From: Nitratiruptor sp. SB155-2
GTDB taxonomy: Bacteria > Campylobacterota > Campylobacteria > Campylobacterales > Nitratiruptoraceae
Assembly: GCF_000010325.1 (NCBI RefSeq)
Contig: NC_009662.1
Coordinates: forward strand, 1,446,501-1,510,500
Direction: 5' to 3'
DNA: 64,000 nt
Shown: piece by piece, positions 55,713 to 64,000 of the stretch
Numbering within the stretch: position 1 is the stretch's first letter
Layout of the letters: each line of letters starts with the position of its first letter
Program-made: the position numbers and the translations under genes
Notes under the pieces: model-generated
Seen by the model: the letters and a program-made list of their open reading frames with translations, nothing else
What the model was told of the DNA's origin: nothing
Database searches by the model: none

Positions 55713-56161
55713 AAGTCATAGCCACCAACAAAAAAGCCTTTCACGATTTTGAGATTCTTGAAAGATATGAAGCCGGTCTTGTTCTACAGGGCAGCGAAGT
55801 CAAAGCGATTCGAGCCGGACGAGTCAATCTCAAAGATAGTTTCGTTAAATTTGTCAAAGGAGAGCCTTTCGTATTTGGCATGCATATCTCTTACCTCGAT
55901 TCTGCCAATCCACATTTCAGACCGGATGAAAAAAGGCCAAGAAAGCTTCTTTTGCACAAAAAGGAGATCGATAAACTTATAGGAAAAACAAGTGAAAAAG
56001 GGTATACTATCGTACCTTTAAAACTCTATTTCAATAAAAAAAATATTGCAAAACTGGAAATTGGCCTTGCAAAAGGAAAAACACTCCACGATAAACGTGA
56101 GAGTCTCAAGAAAAAAATAATGGATAGAGAAGCCCGTGCCGCAATGAAAGAGTATCGATAA
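55709..56161 (+). CDS. smpB: SsrA-binding protein SmpB
   Basis: A 150-residue partner of tmRNA in ribosome rescue. Signature residues are [39 protein letters not shown] and the C-terminal basic tail [15 protein letters not shown], which docks in the ribosomal mRNA path. Length is normal (E. coli 160). The ssrA gene is not in the window. Confidence 0.96.
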   Translation: MKVIATNKKAFHDFEILERYEAGLVLQGSEVKAIRAGRVNLKDSFVKFVKGEPFVFGMHISYLDSANPHFRPDEKRPRKLLLHKKEIDKLIGKTSEKGYTIVPLKLYFNKKNIAKLEIGLAKGKTLHDKRESLKKKIMDREARAAMKEYR

Positions 56162-56171
56162 CGGAGAGTAT

Positions 56172-57224
56172 ATGGAAAATCAAAAAAGATGCCAGATTCT
56201 TGGAAAAATAGAGCAAGATATTCGATTGACAAAAGAGGATCTCAAAGAGATAGGCTTCATTGTCAAAAAAGTTGTCAGTTTTATGGTCAAAAACGATATC
56301 TTGATGACTCCAGAAAATTATGCACGATGGTTTGAACTTTTTTGCTACGTACAAGAGAACGATCTAACATTGAGCGATAGCGAAATACTCCAGTACTATA
56401 AACAGCTTTTTCAAAAAAACCCAAAAAAAGTACATGAAATAGAGGATGAAGAGATCCATACCAAACTCAAATCCATAGCCAGTAGTATAGAAGAGAAGCT
56501 CTCTCAAATCATCTCTACCATCGATACACATAACGATACATTACAAGATAAAACAGAAGCGTTACAAGAAAAAGAGCATCAAGCAGCAGATCCGGAAATT
56601 TTAAAATATCTTAAAGAGATTCTTCAAAACTTGGAAGAATTAAGAATGGAAAACTCCCAGCTCAACGAGCAACTCAAAAAATATTATGAAGAGATCAATC
56701 ATCTGCGAAGGGAACTCAGGGATACGAAAAACAAAGCCGAATTTGATTATTTGACAGAACTTTTCAACAGGCGCAAATTTGAAGAGTATTTTCATAAACT
56801 CCTGAAAGAGTTCAATGAAGGAGAAGGGAAACCTTTTTCTCTCATTATTCTTGATATCGACGATTTCAAGCAAATCAACGATACATATGGCCATCTTTTG
56901 GGGGATGAAGTACTAAAAAATCTCTCCAGCCTCATCAAGACATTCCTCCACTCTGCCCATATTCCCGCACGTATCGGTGGAGAAGAGTTCGCGATTTTGC
57001 TTCCGGAAACTCCTTTGGATGAAGCGAAAACCATTGCTGAGCGGCTACGAAAAACGGTAGAAAACAGGACCATACCCATAGCAGAAGGGGATCTGAATTT
57101 CACCGTAAGTATCGGCGTTGCCCAGGTCCAAAAAGGAGATACGATGGATTCGTTACTCAAAAGAGCAGATGAAGCGTTGTACGAGGCAAAAAGAAATGGA
57201 AAGAATATGGTGATAGCCAAATGA
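56172..57224 (+). CDS. GGDEF diguanylate cyclase
   Basis: A 350-residue soluble protein. Residues 1-85 form a helical domain with the LMTPENYARWFELF motif seen before many cytoplasmic GGDEF domains. Residues about 95-185 are a predicted coiled coil rich in Glu, Leu and Gln. The catalytic domain (about 187-350) has FDYLTELFNRRKF and the active GGEEF in RIGGEEFAILLPE, so c-di-GMP synthesis is plausible. The inhibitory RxxD site that normally precedes the active motif is replaced by HSAH. No membrane span or receiver domain is present. It overlaps rimO by 4 bp. Confidence 0.9.
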   Translation: MENQKRCQILGKIEQDIRLTKEDLKEIGFIVKKVVSFMVKNDILMTPENYARWFELFCYVQENDLTLSDSEILQYYKQLFQKNPKKVHEIEDEEIHTKLKSIASSIEEKLSQIISTIDTHNDTLQDKTEALQEKEHQAADPEILKYLKEILQNLEELRMENSQLNEQLKKYYEEINHLRRELRDTKNKAEFDYLTELFNRRKFEEYFHKLLKEFNEGEGKPFSLIILDIDDFKQINDTYGHLLGDEVLKNLSSLIKTFLHSAHIPARIGGEEFAILLPETPLDEAKTIAERLRKTVENRTIPIAEGDLNFTVSIGVAQVQKGDTMDSLLKRADEALYEAKRNGKNMVIAK

Positions 57225-58528
57225 GTAAAAAGCTTCATGTAGTATCCTTAGGATGTACCAAAAATCTTGTCGATACGGAAGTGATGCTCGCTCGACTGCC
57301 CGAGTATGAGATAACGCAAATCCCTGAGGAAGCTGATCTTATCATCGTCAATACCTGCGGTTTCATAGGTCCTGCAAAAGAGGAGAGCCTGCAAACCGTT
57401 TTTGATCTGCACAGCAGAAGAAAAAAAGACTCTACCCTCGTTATGGCGGGATGCCTCAGTGAACGATACAAAGAGGAACTCCAAAAAGAGATGCCAGAAG
57501 TGGATATTTTCACCGGAGTTGGCGATTACGCCAAGATCGATGAGTTGATTAGCCAGAAAAAAAGCAGTTTCAGCGATCAAGTCTATCTTATCCGATCCGA
57601 AGAGCGAATCATTACCGGCTCAAACTATCACGCCTACATCAAACTGAGCGAAGGGTGTAACCAGCAGTGCAGCTTCTGTGCCATACCTTCATTCAAAGGA
57701 AAACTCCAATCCCGTCCTATCGAAGATATCGTTCAAGAAATCAAAAACCTTGTGGCGAAAGGATACAAAGATTTCACTTTCGTCTCGCAAGACAGTAGCT
57801 CGTACTTGAGAGATTTCGGCATCCAGGAGAGTTTGGTGGATTTGATCCATGCGGTGGAAGAGATAGAGGGGATTATGAGTGCCAGAATTCTCTACCTCTA
57901 TCCATCCACAACAACACCAAAAATGATCGATGCGATTGCAAACTCTCCTGTTTTTGTCAACTACTTCGAGATGCCTATACAGCATATCAGTGATTCTTTG
58001 CTTAAAAAGATGAAAAGAGGCATAGGAGCACAAAAGACAAAAGAGCTGCTTTATGCAATGCGGGCAGTTCCGGAGAGTTTTCTTCGAACGAGTCTTATCG
58101 TCGGTCATCCGGGCGAAAGCGAAGAAGATTTTCACGAACTTGTGGAGTTCTTGGAAGATTTTGAATTTGACAGGATCAATCTCTTTGCCTATAGCGATGA
58201 AGAGGGAACAAAAGCGTATGAAATGGAAGAGAAGATTCCACAAGAAGTGATAGAAGAGCGTCTGGCAATTTTGGATGCGATTGTGAAAAAACAGCAGATG
58301 AAAAGTCTCGAAAAAGATCTTGGCAAAACGGTTGAGTGCTATCTCGATGGAACGAGCGAAGAGAGCGAACTGCTTTTGAGTGGGCGTAAAAAGATATGGG
58401 CTCCCGAAGTTGACGGAGAGATTTTGATCAACGATAGCGAAATAGATAATCTTCAAATCGGTAATCTGTACAAAGTTCATATCAATGAGCGTTTAGGAGA
58501 CAAGCTGGTTGGAACTGTCAGGGCTTGA
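57221..58528 (+). CDS. rimO: Ribosomal protein S12 methylthiotransferase RimO
   Basis: A 435-residue radical-SAM enzyme that methylthiolates Asp88 of ribosomal protein S12. The N-terminal cluster ligands are C12, C46 and C78, and the radical-SAM triad is C146, C150, C153 in SEGCNQQCSFCAIP. VLYLYPSTTTP-like text and the C-terminal TRAM domain (ESELLLSGRKKIWAPEVDGE) mark RimO rather than MiaB, which is found separately at 61644-62945. Confidence 0.93.
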   Translation: MSKKLHVVSLGCTKNLVDTEVMLARLPEYEITQIPEEADLIIVNTCGFIGPAKEESLQTVFDLHSRRKKDSTLVMAGCLSERYKEELQKEMPEVDIFTGVGDYAKIDELISQKKSSFSDQVYLIRSEERIITGSNYHAYIKLSEGCNQQCSFCAIPSFKGKLQSRPIEDIVQEIKNLVAKGYKDFTFVSQDSSSYLRDFGIQESLVDLIHAVEEIEGIMSARILYLYPSTTTPKMIDAIANSPVFVNYFEMPIQHISDSLLKKMKRGIGAQKTKELLYAMRAVPESFLRTSLIVGHPGESEEDFHELVEFLEDFEFDRINLFAYSDEEGTKAYEMEEKIPQEVIEERLAILDAIVKKQQMKSLEKDLGKTVECYLDGTSEESELLLSGRKKIWAPEVDGEILINDSEIDNLQIGNLYKVHINERLGDKLVGTVRA

Positions 58529-59498
58529 CCTATTACAAGGGAAAAAAAATCTTCTCGCTTTTTCAGCAGGAATCGATTCTACCGCTCTTTTTTTCCTTTT
58601 GCTGGAGAGAAATATCGATTTTGATATTGCTATCGTCGATTACGGACTTCGATCCCAAAGCAAGGATGAAGTGGCATACGCCGTTGAACTGGCAAAAAAA
58701 TATACAAAAAAGATCTATACAAAACAGGTAACCATAAAGCCTCCATCTGTTGAAGAAAAAGCACGAAATGTCCGATACCAGTTTTTCGATGAGATTATCC
58801 AACAAGAGGGATACCACAATCTCCTTACTGCCCACCAGCTCAATGATCAACTGGAATGGTTTTTGATGCAGCTTGGCAAAGGAGCAGGTCTATGCGAACT
58901 TGTCGGTATGGATATTGTCACAAACCGCAAGGGTTACAAGATCGTTAGACCACTGCTCTTTGTCCAAAAATCTGAACTGAAAAGCTATCTTGAGACCAAA
59001 AAAATCCCCTATTATATAGATGAGAGTAATTTGCAAGACTCTTATTTTCGAAATTATATACGGCACAATTTCGGTGATCCTTTCATGAAGCGTTTCGGTG
59101 ATGGCATCAAAAAAAGCTTTCATTACCTTTTGGAAGATAAAAAAATCTTAGAAGAGAAGATACAAATCCACAGCTACAAAGAGCTCTATTTCGCCACCAA
59201 CACACACAATGACTATATGAATAAAAGAATTCTTGATCGGCTTTTTAAAAAACTTGGCTATCTGCTCAGCAGTGCGCAAAAAGAGGAGATTCTCAGACAA
59301 AAGGAGGGCGTCATCGCTTCGAAATATGCATTTGCCATAACACAAGAGTGGATTATCGTTGCGCCTTTCGTACAAAAAAAGATGGATAAAAAAAGCAAAG
59401 AAGTTTTGAGAAAAGCAAAAATCCCCAAATCTCTTCGAGGATATATACTTAGTGCTTCGATTCCTGCTGATTTTTTCCAAACGTATACAGACCGATAA
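58509..59498 (+). CDS. tilS: tRNA(Ile)-lysidine synthase
   Basis: A 329-residue PP-loop ATPase that makes lysidine at C34 of tRNA-Ile2. The ATP motif is SAGIDSTALF (S19-S24), with Ala in place of the usual second Gly. Supporting motifs are DYGLRSQSKDE, LTAHQLNDQLEWFLMQLGKG and the YIRHNF region. It is shorter than E. coli TilS (432) because the C-terminal domains are reduced, as in many epsilonproteobacteria. The start is TTG inside the end of rimO. The 3' end overlaps the convergent gene by 50 bp. Confidence 0.9.
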   Translation: MELSGLDLLQGKKNLLAFSAGIDSTALFFLLLERNIDFDIAIVDYGLRSQSKDEVAYAVELAKKYTKKIYTKQVTIKPPSVEEKARNVRYQFFDEIIQQEGYHNLLTAHQLNDQLEWFLMQLGKGAGLCELVGMDIVTNRKGYKIVRPLLFVQKSELKSYLETKKIPYYIDESNLQDSYFRNYIRHNFGDPFMKRFGDGIKKSFHYLLEDKKILEEKIQIHSYKELYFATNTHNDYMNKRILDRLFKKLGYLLSSAQKEEILRQKEGVIASKYAFAITQEWIIVAPFVQKKMDKKSKEVLRKAKIPKSLRGYILSASIPADFFQTYTDR

Positions 59499-59973
59499 CA
59501 AAAGAGGTCTCTATCGCTTCATCAACTCTTTGAAAAGAGAGCGGATAATCTATCATAATTGGAAGATGCTGTTTTTGCCAAGACTCAACAAGACTGTAGA
59601 GTGCTTTAGGAGAAATGATTTTGGCTGTCACTGCATAACGGGTGATATTGTACTCTTCATATTGATCCGTACCTATTTTTTCGATATGTAAAAGATGTAC
59701 TTTTTTCTTGATAGAGGCAATCGCTTTCTCTTTCGTTACAGGCTCTAGATACCCCTCCCTCTCTTTGTACTTTTTTAGTTCACTCTCAAGATATTCTCTG
59801 TTTTGTTTAGCATAATCGAGAAGAACTTTGTGCGTTTTATATTTCTCTTTTAAACGAACCAGTCTATCCAGATCCGGGGTAATAATAAAACTCACAGCAA
59901 TATAAAGACCGACTAAGAGTCCCAAAATCATCAAAAGTTTCATGAGCAAGGAGGTGCTTATTTTATCCAGCAT
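59449..59973 (-). CDS. PilO/GspM-like inner-membrane assembly protein
   Basis: A 174-residue bitopic protein with one N-terminal membrane span (about 11-31), a coiled-coil stretch (LKEKYKTHKVLLDYAKQNREYLES begins at residue 41; Lys/Glu/Leu-rich) and a C-terminal ferredoxin-like domain (YNITRYAVTAKIISPKALYSLVES). This layout is that of PilO/GspM, which forms the periplasmic ring of type IV pilus or type II secretion machines. Similarity is structural rather than by motif. It pairs with the upstream 344-residue gene, overlapping by 11 bp. Confidence 0.5.
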   Translation of the reverse strand: MLDKISTSLLMKLLMILGLLVGLYIAVSFIITPDLDRLVRLKEKYKTHKVLLDYAKQNREYLESELKKYKEREGYLEPVTKEKAIASIKKKVHLLHIEKIGTDQYEEYNITRYAVTAKIISPKALYSLVESWQKQHLPIMIDYPLSFQRVDEAIETSFVIGLYTFGKNQQESKH

Positions 59974-60997
59974 AAACCCCTCCTTTGTACACTGCTTTGA
60001 AGTAGATTGTTTGCCCTTTTCTTCTATGTATAATCTTTCCCTCGATAAAGCGGCTTCTGAGTTTTACATCCATCCTTTTTATTTCTATAGCAGAAGTGCT
60101 GATACCTTCAAGTATCAGAGAATCTTTTCCAAACTCGGCACGCAATAGATAGGTATGGTCTCCAACAAGGTCAAAAACTTCCCGAACTCTCTCCATGACC
60201 ATTTTGTTGTGTTCATTCAAACTCTTCACGATAGGAGTGATTTTCGCCAATCGCATCAGTTTCACTTTCATCTCATTGTTTTCGTTTCCTATCCTCTCCT
60301 CTTGGGTGATTATCTTCTCGACTTTTTCGGAATAGCTTTTGATCGAATTGCGTAGGTACCACTCATATAGTCCCAAAGCTATGGCAATCAACAGTGCGAC
60401 GATAAAAAAATAGAGATTCCATCGACTCTTCTTTGTTGGCTCTTCTTTTGTTTTCTCACCTTCACTCTCTTCAATGACCTCTTGTTTGACTTCACTTTCC
60501 AAAGGCTTAAAAAGAAAGTTTTCATTTTGGCAGATCTCGTTCGCGTTTGGCTCTATCTCATCGACATCTAAAAGCAATGCCTCTTGCAACTCTTCTTTAT
60601 CGATCCTCTTTTCGACAAATGAAACTATTTTGATCCGTTCGATAAAGAAACTGCCCTCTTGTTCATAAAAATGGTGTAAAAACGCTTCAATGCCCTTTTG
60701 CAGATCTTCCGTAGCGTCGTGAATCTCGTGATATAAAAGATTCTCTCCATCAAAGACGGCATAATAGTTGTAGTTTTCCAAAAGAGCGAGATAGAGCGTA
60801 TTTTTCTCTTTTGATTGTTGATAGTAGTACCACAATGCACTAAAAGGAGAGACAACGGGCGTATGAAGGGATTCAAGCACCTCTTTTGGAATGGAGATAC
60901 CCCATGAACCATGTGAAATCGTATTGAGATCTTGTGAAGAGATCTCGTGGATCGGCTCTTGATTGGCGCTATCTATGAGGATACATGTTGGCTCCAC
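59963..60997 (-). CDS. PilN/GspL-like bitopic membrane protein
   Basis: A 344-residue protein with an N-terminal cytoplasmic part (1-170), an acidic linker (EVIEESEGEKTKEEPTKK), a membrane span (about 193-212), a coiled coil and a C-terminal ferredoxin-like domain (LLRAEFGKDSLILEGIS). The order resembles GspL or a PilM-PilN fusion, the partner of PilO/GspM-type proteins. No ATPase, secretin or pilin gene is in the window, so pilus, secretion or DNA uptake cannot be chosen. From memory, Campylobacter jejuni has an uncharacterised pair in the same place behind miaB. Confidence 0.5.
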   Translation of the reverse strand: MEPTCILIDSANQEPIHEISSQDLNTISHGSWGISIPKEVLESLHTPVVSPFSALWYYYQQSKEKNTLYLALLENYNYYAVFDGENLLYHEIHDATEDLQKGIEAFLHHFYEQEGSFFIERIKIVSFVEKRIDKEELQEALLLDVDEIEPNANEICQNENFLFKPLESEVKQEVIEESEGEKTKEEPTKKSRWNLYFFIVALLIAIALGLYEWYLRNSIKSYSEKVEKIITQEERIGNENNEMKVKLMRLAKITPIVKSLNEHNKMVMERVREVFDLVGDHTYLLRAEFGKDSLILEGISTSAIEIKRMDVKLRSRFIEGKIIHRRKGQTIYFKAVYKGGVYAG

Positions 60998-61008
60998 CCG
61001 CCTCCCTT

Positions 61009-61638
61009 TTACAGCTCGTTGCTATATTGTAGCATTTGCTTCTTTATATATGCTTTAGCTTCGCCTTCGCTCATATCATCTACCGTTAACGGTTGTCGGA
61101 CATAAAAAGTGAGTTTTGAAAAAGGTTTTGGAATCATAAATCGATCCCAACTGCCAAGTTGCCAAAAACGATTGGCACTATAATGGAAAACGACGATAGG
61201 AGCCTGCATTTTTTGCGCTAACGCAACAATTCCTGGAGCCACGCTATGTCTTGGTCCTCGCGGTCCATCAGGAGTGATGGCGATATCATATCCGGCTTTC
61301 ATTTTTTTCATGGCAGATATCATAACTCTAGCCCCACCCTTTTTCGTAGAGCCTCGTATAGATTCCAAACCAAAATGGCGTATCGTTTTTGCAATAAGTT
61401 CTCCATCGAAATGCTCACTGATCATAACAGCGATAGGATGATTTTGTCTTATTTTTTTATATAAAAAAGGCATCATCAAAAGCTCACCGTGCCAAAAGGC
61501 AACGATGAAAGGTTTTTGAGGGAGTTCCCCTTCTATAATGAACTCTTTTTTGCAAGTAAGATAAAGCAAGCGTATAAAAAATGCGCCTATGGGAGGGAGA
61601 AGGAGAGAGAAAATTTTTCTTTTTGTCTCTTTTTTCAT
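61009..61638 (-). CDS. DUF374 lysophospholipid-acyltransferase-family protein
   Basis: A 209-residue acyltransferase-like protein with an N-terminal hydrophobic segment. Motifs are VAFWHGELLMMP (H-x3-E type) and TPDGPRGPRHSVAPG, both typical of DUF374. In H. pylori and Campylobacter a late lipid A acyltransferase, LpxJ, was assigned outside the LpxL family; I recall it as DUF374, so this may be its counterpart and would complement the lpxL gene at 23268-24095. The enzyme's substrate is not proven here. It lies 5 bp after miaB. Confidence 0.78.
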   Translation of the reverse strand: MKKETKRKIFSLLLPPIGAFFIRLLYLTCKKEFIIEGELPQKPFIVAFWHGELLMMPFLYKKIRQNHPIAVMISEHFDGELIAKTIRHFGLESIRGSTKKGGARVMISAMKKMKAGYDIAITPDGPRGPRHSVAPGIVALAQKMQAPIVVFHYSANRFWQLGSWDRFMIPKPFSKLTFYVRQPLTVDDMSEGEAKAYIKKQMLQYSNEL

Positions 61639-61643
61639 AAACG

Positions 61644-62945
61644 TTAGCCTACAAGCTCTCCTTCAAGAGACAATCTTCCAGGTTTTGTGATCCGTACACT
61701 TTTAAACTCACCCAGCAGCTCCTCACTTCCTTTCACCTTCACAATCCAGTTGTTGTCCGTTCGGCCCGCTACATATCCTCCAGGTTTGAGTTCTTCAAAA
61801 TAGACTTCGTACACTTTGTCTTTTTCTTGCTCACTGATACTGTCAAGCATCTGTAGATGAAGGTCTTGCAAATAGGATAGCCTTCTACTCGCTACTTCAT
61901 CAGGAATCTGATTTTCGTAATCTTTTGCAGGAGTCAATGGCCTTGGGGAGTACTTGAAACTGAAAATCTGCTCAAATCGCACCTTTTGAACCACATCGAT
62001 CGTATCGGCAAAATCCTCTTCGCTCTCCCCCGGAAAACCGACGATAATATCCGTCGAGATATGAACCTCCGGGACCATCTCGCGAAGCTTCATAGCCCTA
62101 TCCAAAAACCACTCTTTCGTATATCCTCTCTTCATATCCCGAAGCACTTTCGTACTGCCACTTTGCAAAGGCATATGCATCGATTTACAGATTTTTGGGT
62201 TTGTAGCAAACTCTTGTAAAAATTTATCATCCATATGCAAAGGATGGGGTGATGTAAAACGTATTCTTCGCACTCCATCGATCTCACTCACCATTCGCAA
62301 AAGATCGGTGAAGTCTACTTTTCTTGCTTTGTCACTAAAACTTCTTCCATAGTTGTTGACATTTTGCCCTAGCAAAAATATCTCTTTGGCTCCCGTATCA
62401 ACCGCTCTTCGAACTTCTTGGAGTATGAGTTCGGGCGGGATGGAAATCTCTTCACCTCTTGTATTTGGAACGATACAGAATGTACATTTTTTATCGCATC
62501 CTATGGAGATGTTGATAAACGCTTTATAAGGAGACGTTCGAAAATCGCTGAATGCATAGGTACTCTCGTCATAATCAATATCGACCTCGACCGCTTTTTC
62601 TTGTTTGATGACATCTCTTATCTTTGAAACATTTCTTGCACCCAGAACAAAACTCACATAGGGTGCTTTTTTGATAATCTCTTCTCCTAAATGGCTCGCT
62701 GTGCAACCGCAAACACCAATCTTTGCACCCTCTTTTTTCTTTTTATTGAAATATCCGATTTCACTAAAGAGCTTGTGAACCGGCTTCTCTCTGACAGAAC
62801 AGGTATTGATCAAAATAAGATCGGCTTCTTGGAGATTTTGCGTAAGCTCGTAATCCTCTTTTTGAGTAAGTTCTGCAATGATATGTTCGCTATCGCGAAC
62901 ATTCATTGCACATCCTAAAGTTTCGATATAGAGTCGCTTTTTCAT
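61644..62945 (-). CDS. miaB: tRNA-2-methylthio-N6-dimethylallyladenosine synthase MiaB
   Basis: A 433-residue radical-SAM methylthiotransferase acting on i6A37 of tRNAs. The N-terminal cluster cysteines are C12, C49 and C81, and the radical-SAM triad is in [46 protein letters not shown] and MKRGYT are MiaB signatures, and a TRAM domain ends the protein. It overlaps the HP0268-family gene by 4 bp. Confidence 0.95.
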   Translation of the reverse strand: MKKRLYIETLGCAMNVRDSEHIIAELTQKEDYELTQNLQEADLILINTCSVREKPVHKLFSEIGYFNKKKKEGAKIGVCGCTASHLGEEIIKKAPYVSFVLGARNVSKIRDVIKQEKAVEVDIDYDESTYAFSDFRTSPYKAFINISIGCDKKCTFCIVPNTRGEEISIPPELILQEVRRAVDTGAKEIFLLGQNVNNYGRSFSDKARKVDFTDLLRMVSEIDGVRRIRFTSPHPLHMDDKFLQEFATNPKICKSMHMPLQSGSTKVLRDMKRGYTKEWFLDRAMKLREMVPEVHISTDIIVGFPGESEEDFADTIDVVQKVRFEQIFSFKYSPRPLTPAKDYENQIPDEVASRRLSYLQDLHLQMLDSISEQEKDKVYEVYFEELKPGGYVAGRTDNNWIVKVKGSEELLGEFKSVRITKPGRLSLEGELVG

Positions 62946-63187
62946 GCTAATATATGCACCTCATAGATATAGTCATTCTCATCCAAACCATATTTGACTT
63001 CTCGAAAATAGACGCTATAGCCTTTTTCTTCAAAGTGTTCGACAAGTTCTACTAGATCCTTATGGGAGTTTTCCCTGTCAAAATAAAATATCTTGTTTCC
63101 CTCTTTTTGTACCGCTTCTTCTATTTTTTCCACACTGATCGTTTTTGGTTTGCCACTCAGCTCCTGACGTGCAAGTTTGAGTTCCAT
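62942..63187 (-). CDS. HP0268-family protein
   Basis: An 81-residue protein, the same length as H. pylori HP0268, which has been reported to have nicking and ribonuclease activity. The sequence ([36 protein letters not shown] end) fits this class-specific family. A ribosome site (AAGGGATAGG) precedes the ATG. It is first in the operon ahead of miaB and divergent from nusA, an order I recall from Campylobacter. Confidence 0.8.
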   Translation of the reverse strand: MELKLARQELSGKPKTISVEKIEEAVQKEGNKIFYFDRENSHKDLVELVEHFEEKGYSVYFREVKYGLDENDYIYEVHILA

Positions 63188-63221
63188 CCTATCCCTTTTG
63201 TTCTGTTTATTGAAGTGAGAT

Positions 63222-63227
63222 ATTATA
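63222..63227 (-). promoter_or_regulatory. Extended -10 promoter of the HP0268-miaB operon
   Basis: On the minus strand TGATATAAT is an extended -10 box, 35 bp before the ATG at 63187. The same nine bases occur in front of the uvrD/rep gene. The 153-bp gap to nusA also holds TAAAAT at 63284-63289 on the plus strand, a weaker candidate for the nusA promoter. Confidence 0.5.
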
Positions 63228-63340
63228 TCAAAATTTTTAACTATTATAAGATAACCTTAATGGTTTCTAAAGTTATATTTCAGTAAAATACCGTAACTTC
63301 AAATTCTCCTTCAAAAAAATCACAAAAGGTTTGAAATCAT

Positions 63341-64000
63341 ATGGAAAAAATAGTCGATATTATAGATTCTATTGCCCATGAAAAAGGGCTGCCAGTCGAA
63401 CAAGTCAAAGAGGCGATTCAAAAAGCATTTGAAAATACGGCGAAAAAAGTTCTCGGAGAAGATCTGGAATTCGAAGCAGAAATCGATCCAGATACAAAAT
63501 CGATTAAGGTTTTTCAAAAAATTTTGGTCGTAGAAGATGGGGATGAACGGGCAACGCAAGAACCGGAGCGTTACATTACCCTCTCTGAAGCCAAAGAGAT
63601 AGATCCCAATGTAGAAGTGGGCGATGAGCTGCGTTATCCTGTGGAATTCGAAAAACTTGGCAGAACGGCAGCCATGCGTTTGCATAACGAGATAGAGTTT
63701 CATATCCAACGCCTTATGGAACAGCAGCTCTTTGAAAAATATAAACAAAGAATAGGTACCATCATCAGTGGTACCGTAACACGTGTGGATGAAGAAGAGA
63801 ACACCTATGTAGAAATTGATGAAGTCAAAGGGATACTTCCTAAAAGATATCGCATCAAAGGCGAGTTCTTTAAACCGGGAGATGTGGTCAAAGCAATATT
63901 GAAGCGTGTAGTTTTTGACAAAATCAACGGCATCTACTTGGAACTTTCACGAACAACACCAAAATTTTTGGAAGAGCTTTTGAAACTGGAAGTCCCTGAA
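63341..64000 (+). CDS. nusA: Transcription termination/antitermination protein NusA (partial, 3' end outside window)
   Basis: The first 220 residues of NusA, read from the ATG at 63341 (AAAAGG upstream) to the window edge. The N-terminal RNA-polymerase-binding domain (1-130, with KGLPVEQVKEAIQKAFENTA) is followed by the S1 domain from about 137 (GTIISGTVTRVDEEENTYVE, LPKRYRI) and the linker LSRTTPKFLEELLKLEVPE that leads into the KH domains. The KH1/KH2 part lies beyond base 64000. It is divergent from the HP0268-miaB operon. Confidence 0.95.
   Translation, partial: MEKIVDIIDSIAHEKGLPVEQVKEAIQKAFENTAKKVLGEDLEFEAEIDPDTKSIKVFQKILVVEDGDERATQEPERYITLSEAKEIDPNVEVGDELRYPVEFEKLGRTAAMRLHNEIEFHIQRLMEQQLFEKYKQRIGTIISGTVTRVDEEENTYVEIDEVKGILPKRYRIKGEFFKPGDVVKAILKRVVFDKINGIYLELSRTTPKFLEELLKLEVPE

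Overview
The window looks like a piece of a Campylobacterota (epsilonproteobacterial) chromosome, most like a vent thermophile or mesophile of the Nitratiruptor type. This is inferred from gene content and order, not from a search. The pointers are a cbb3-oxidase maturation pair (ccoI-ccoS), a MagIII-like DNA glycosylase, an HP0268-family protein beside miaB and divergent nusA, a heptose/LPS-core cluster, many TTG/GTG starts, and almost wall-to-wall ATGA-type overlaps. I saw no rRNA, tRNA, CRISPR array, insertion sequence or phage gene. Every gap is below 300 bp.

Region 1 (1-14947) handles nitrogen. A minus-strand operon glnB-amt-manB-pyrC (pyrC runs off the left edge) is divergent from glnD, so the PII protein, its modifying enzyme and the ammonium channel sit together. 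Next comes a plus-strand nitrate-assimilation operon: a NarK transporter, a PP2C phosphatase/Ser-Thr kinase fusion with a C-terminal membrane anchor, a four-cluster ferredoxin fused to a DmsC-like quinol anchor, a NarB-type nitrate reductase and a NirA-type nitrite reductase. The fusion suggests that electrons for the cytoplasmic nitrate reductase come from the quinone pool.

Region 2 (14948-15828) is the least ordinary part. It holds a possible three-way-junction RNA, a perfect 12-bp hairpin, and a lipoprotein gene whose signal peptide and body are in different frames. The two frames are joined at an in-phase A-AAT-TTA slippery heptamer.

Region 3 (15829-28437, minus strand) is one long LPS-core operon: gmhB-hldD-hldE-gmhA, two GT9 and two GT4 glycosyltransferases, an LpxL acyltransferase, an ELM1-family protein, an AsnB-like amidotransferase, an SGNH-like protein with Cys at the nucleophile position, and a WaaL-like ligase. 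A small ORF that is one copy of a dispersed repeat sits between the two GT4 genes. A second copy lies directly after mfd.

Region 4 (28438-35889) carries ccoI-ccoS, a short asparaginase-domain protein, a membrane protein, rho, murI and dnaX. Region 5 (35886-47864, minus) is a housekeeping operon yajC-secD-secF-leuS-lptE-folC-mfd-[repeat ORF]-FAH-ymdB-magIII. Region 6 (47863-51934) has lnt, cysK, a class IV aminotransferase and an SspB-like small protein, with a convergent LysR regulator. Region 7 (52085-59498, plus) is uvrD/rep-truB-ispE-smpB-GGDEF-rimO-tilS. Region 8 (59449-63187, minus) is HP0268-miaB-DUF374 acyltransferase-PilN/GspL-like-PilO/GspM-like, followed by the start of nusA (plus), which is cut by the window end.
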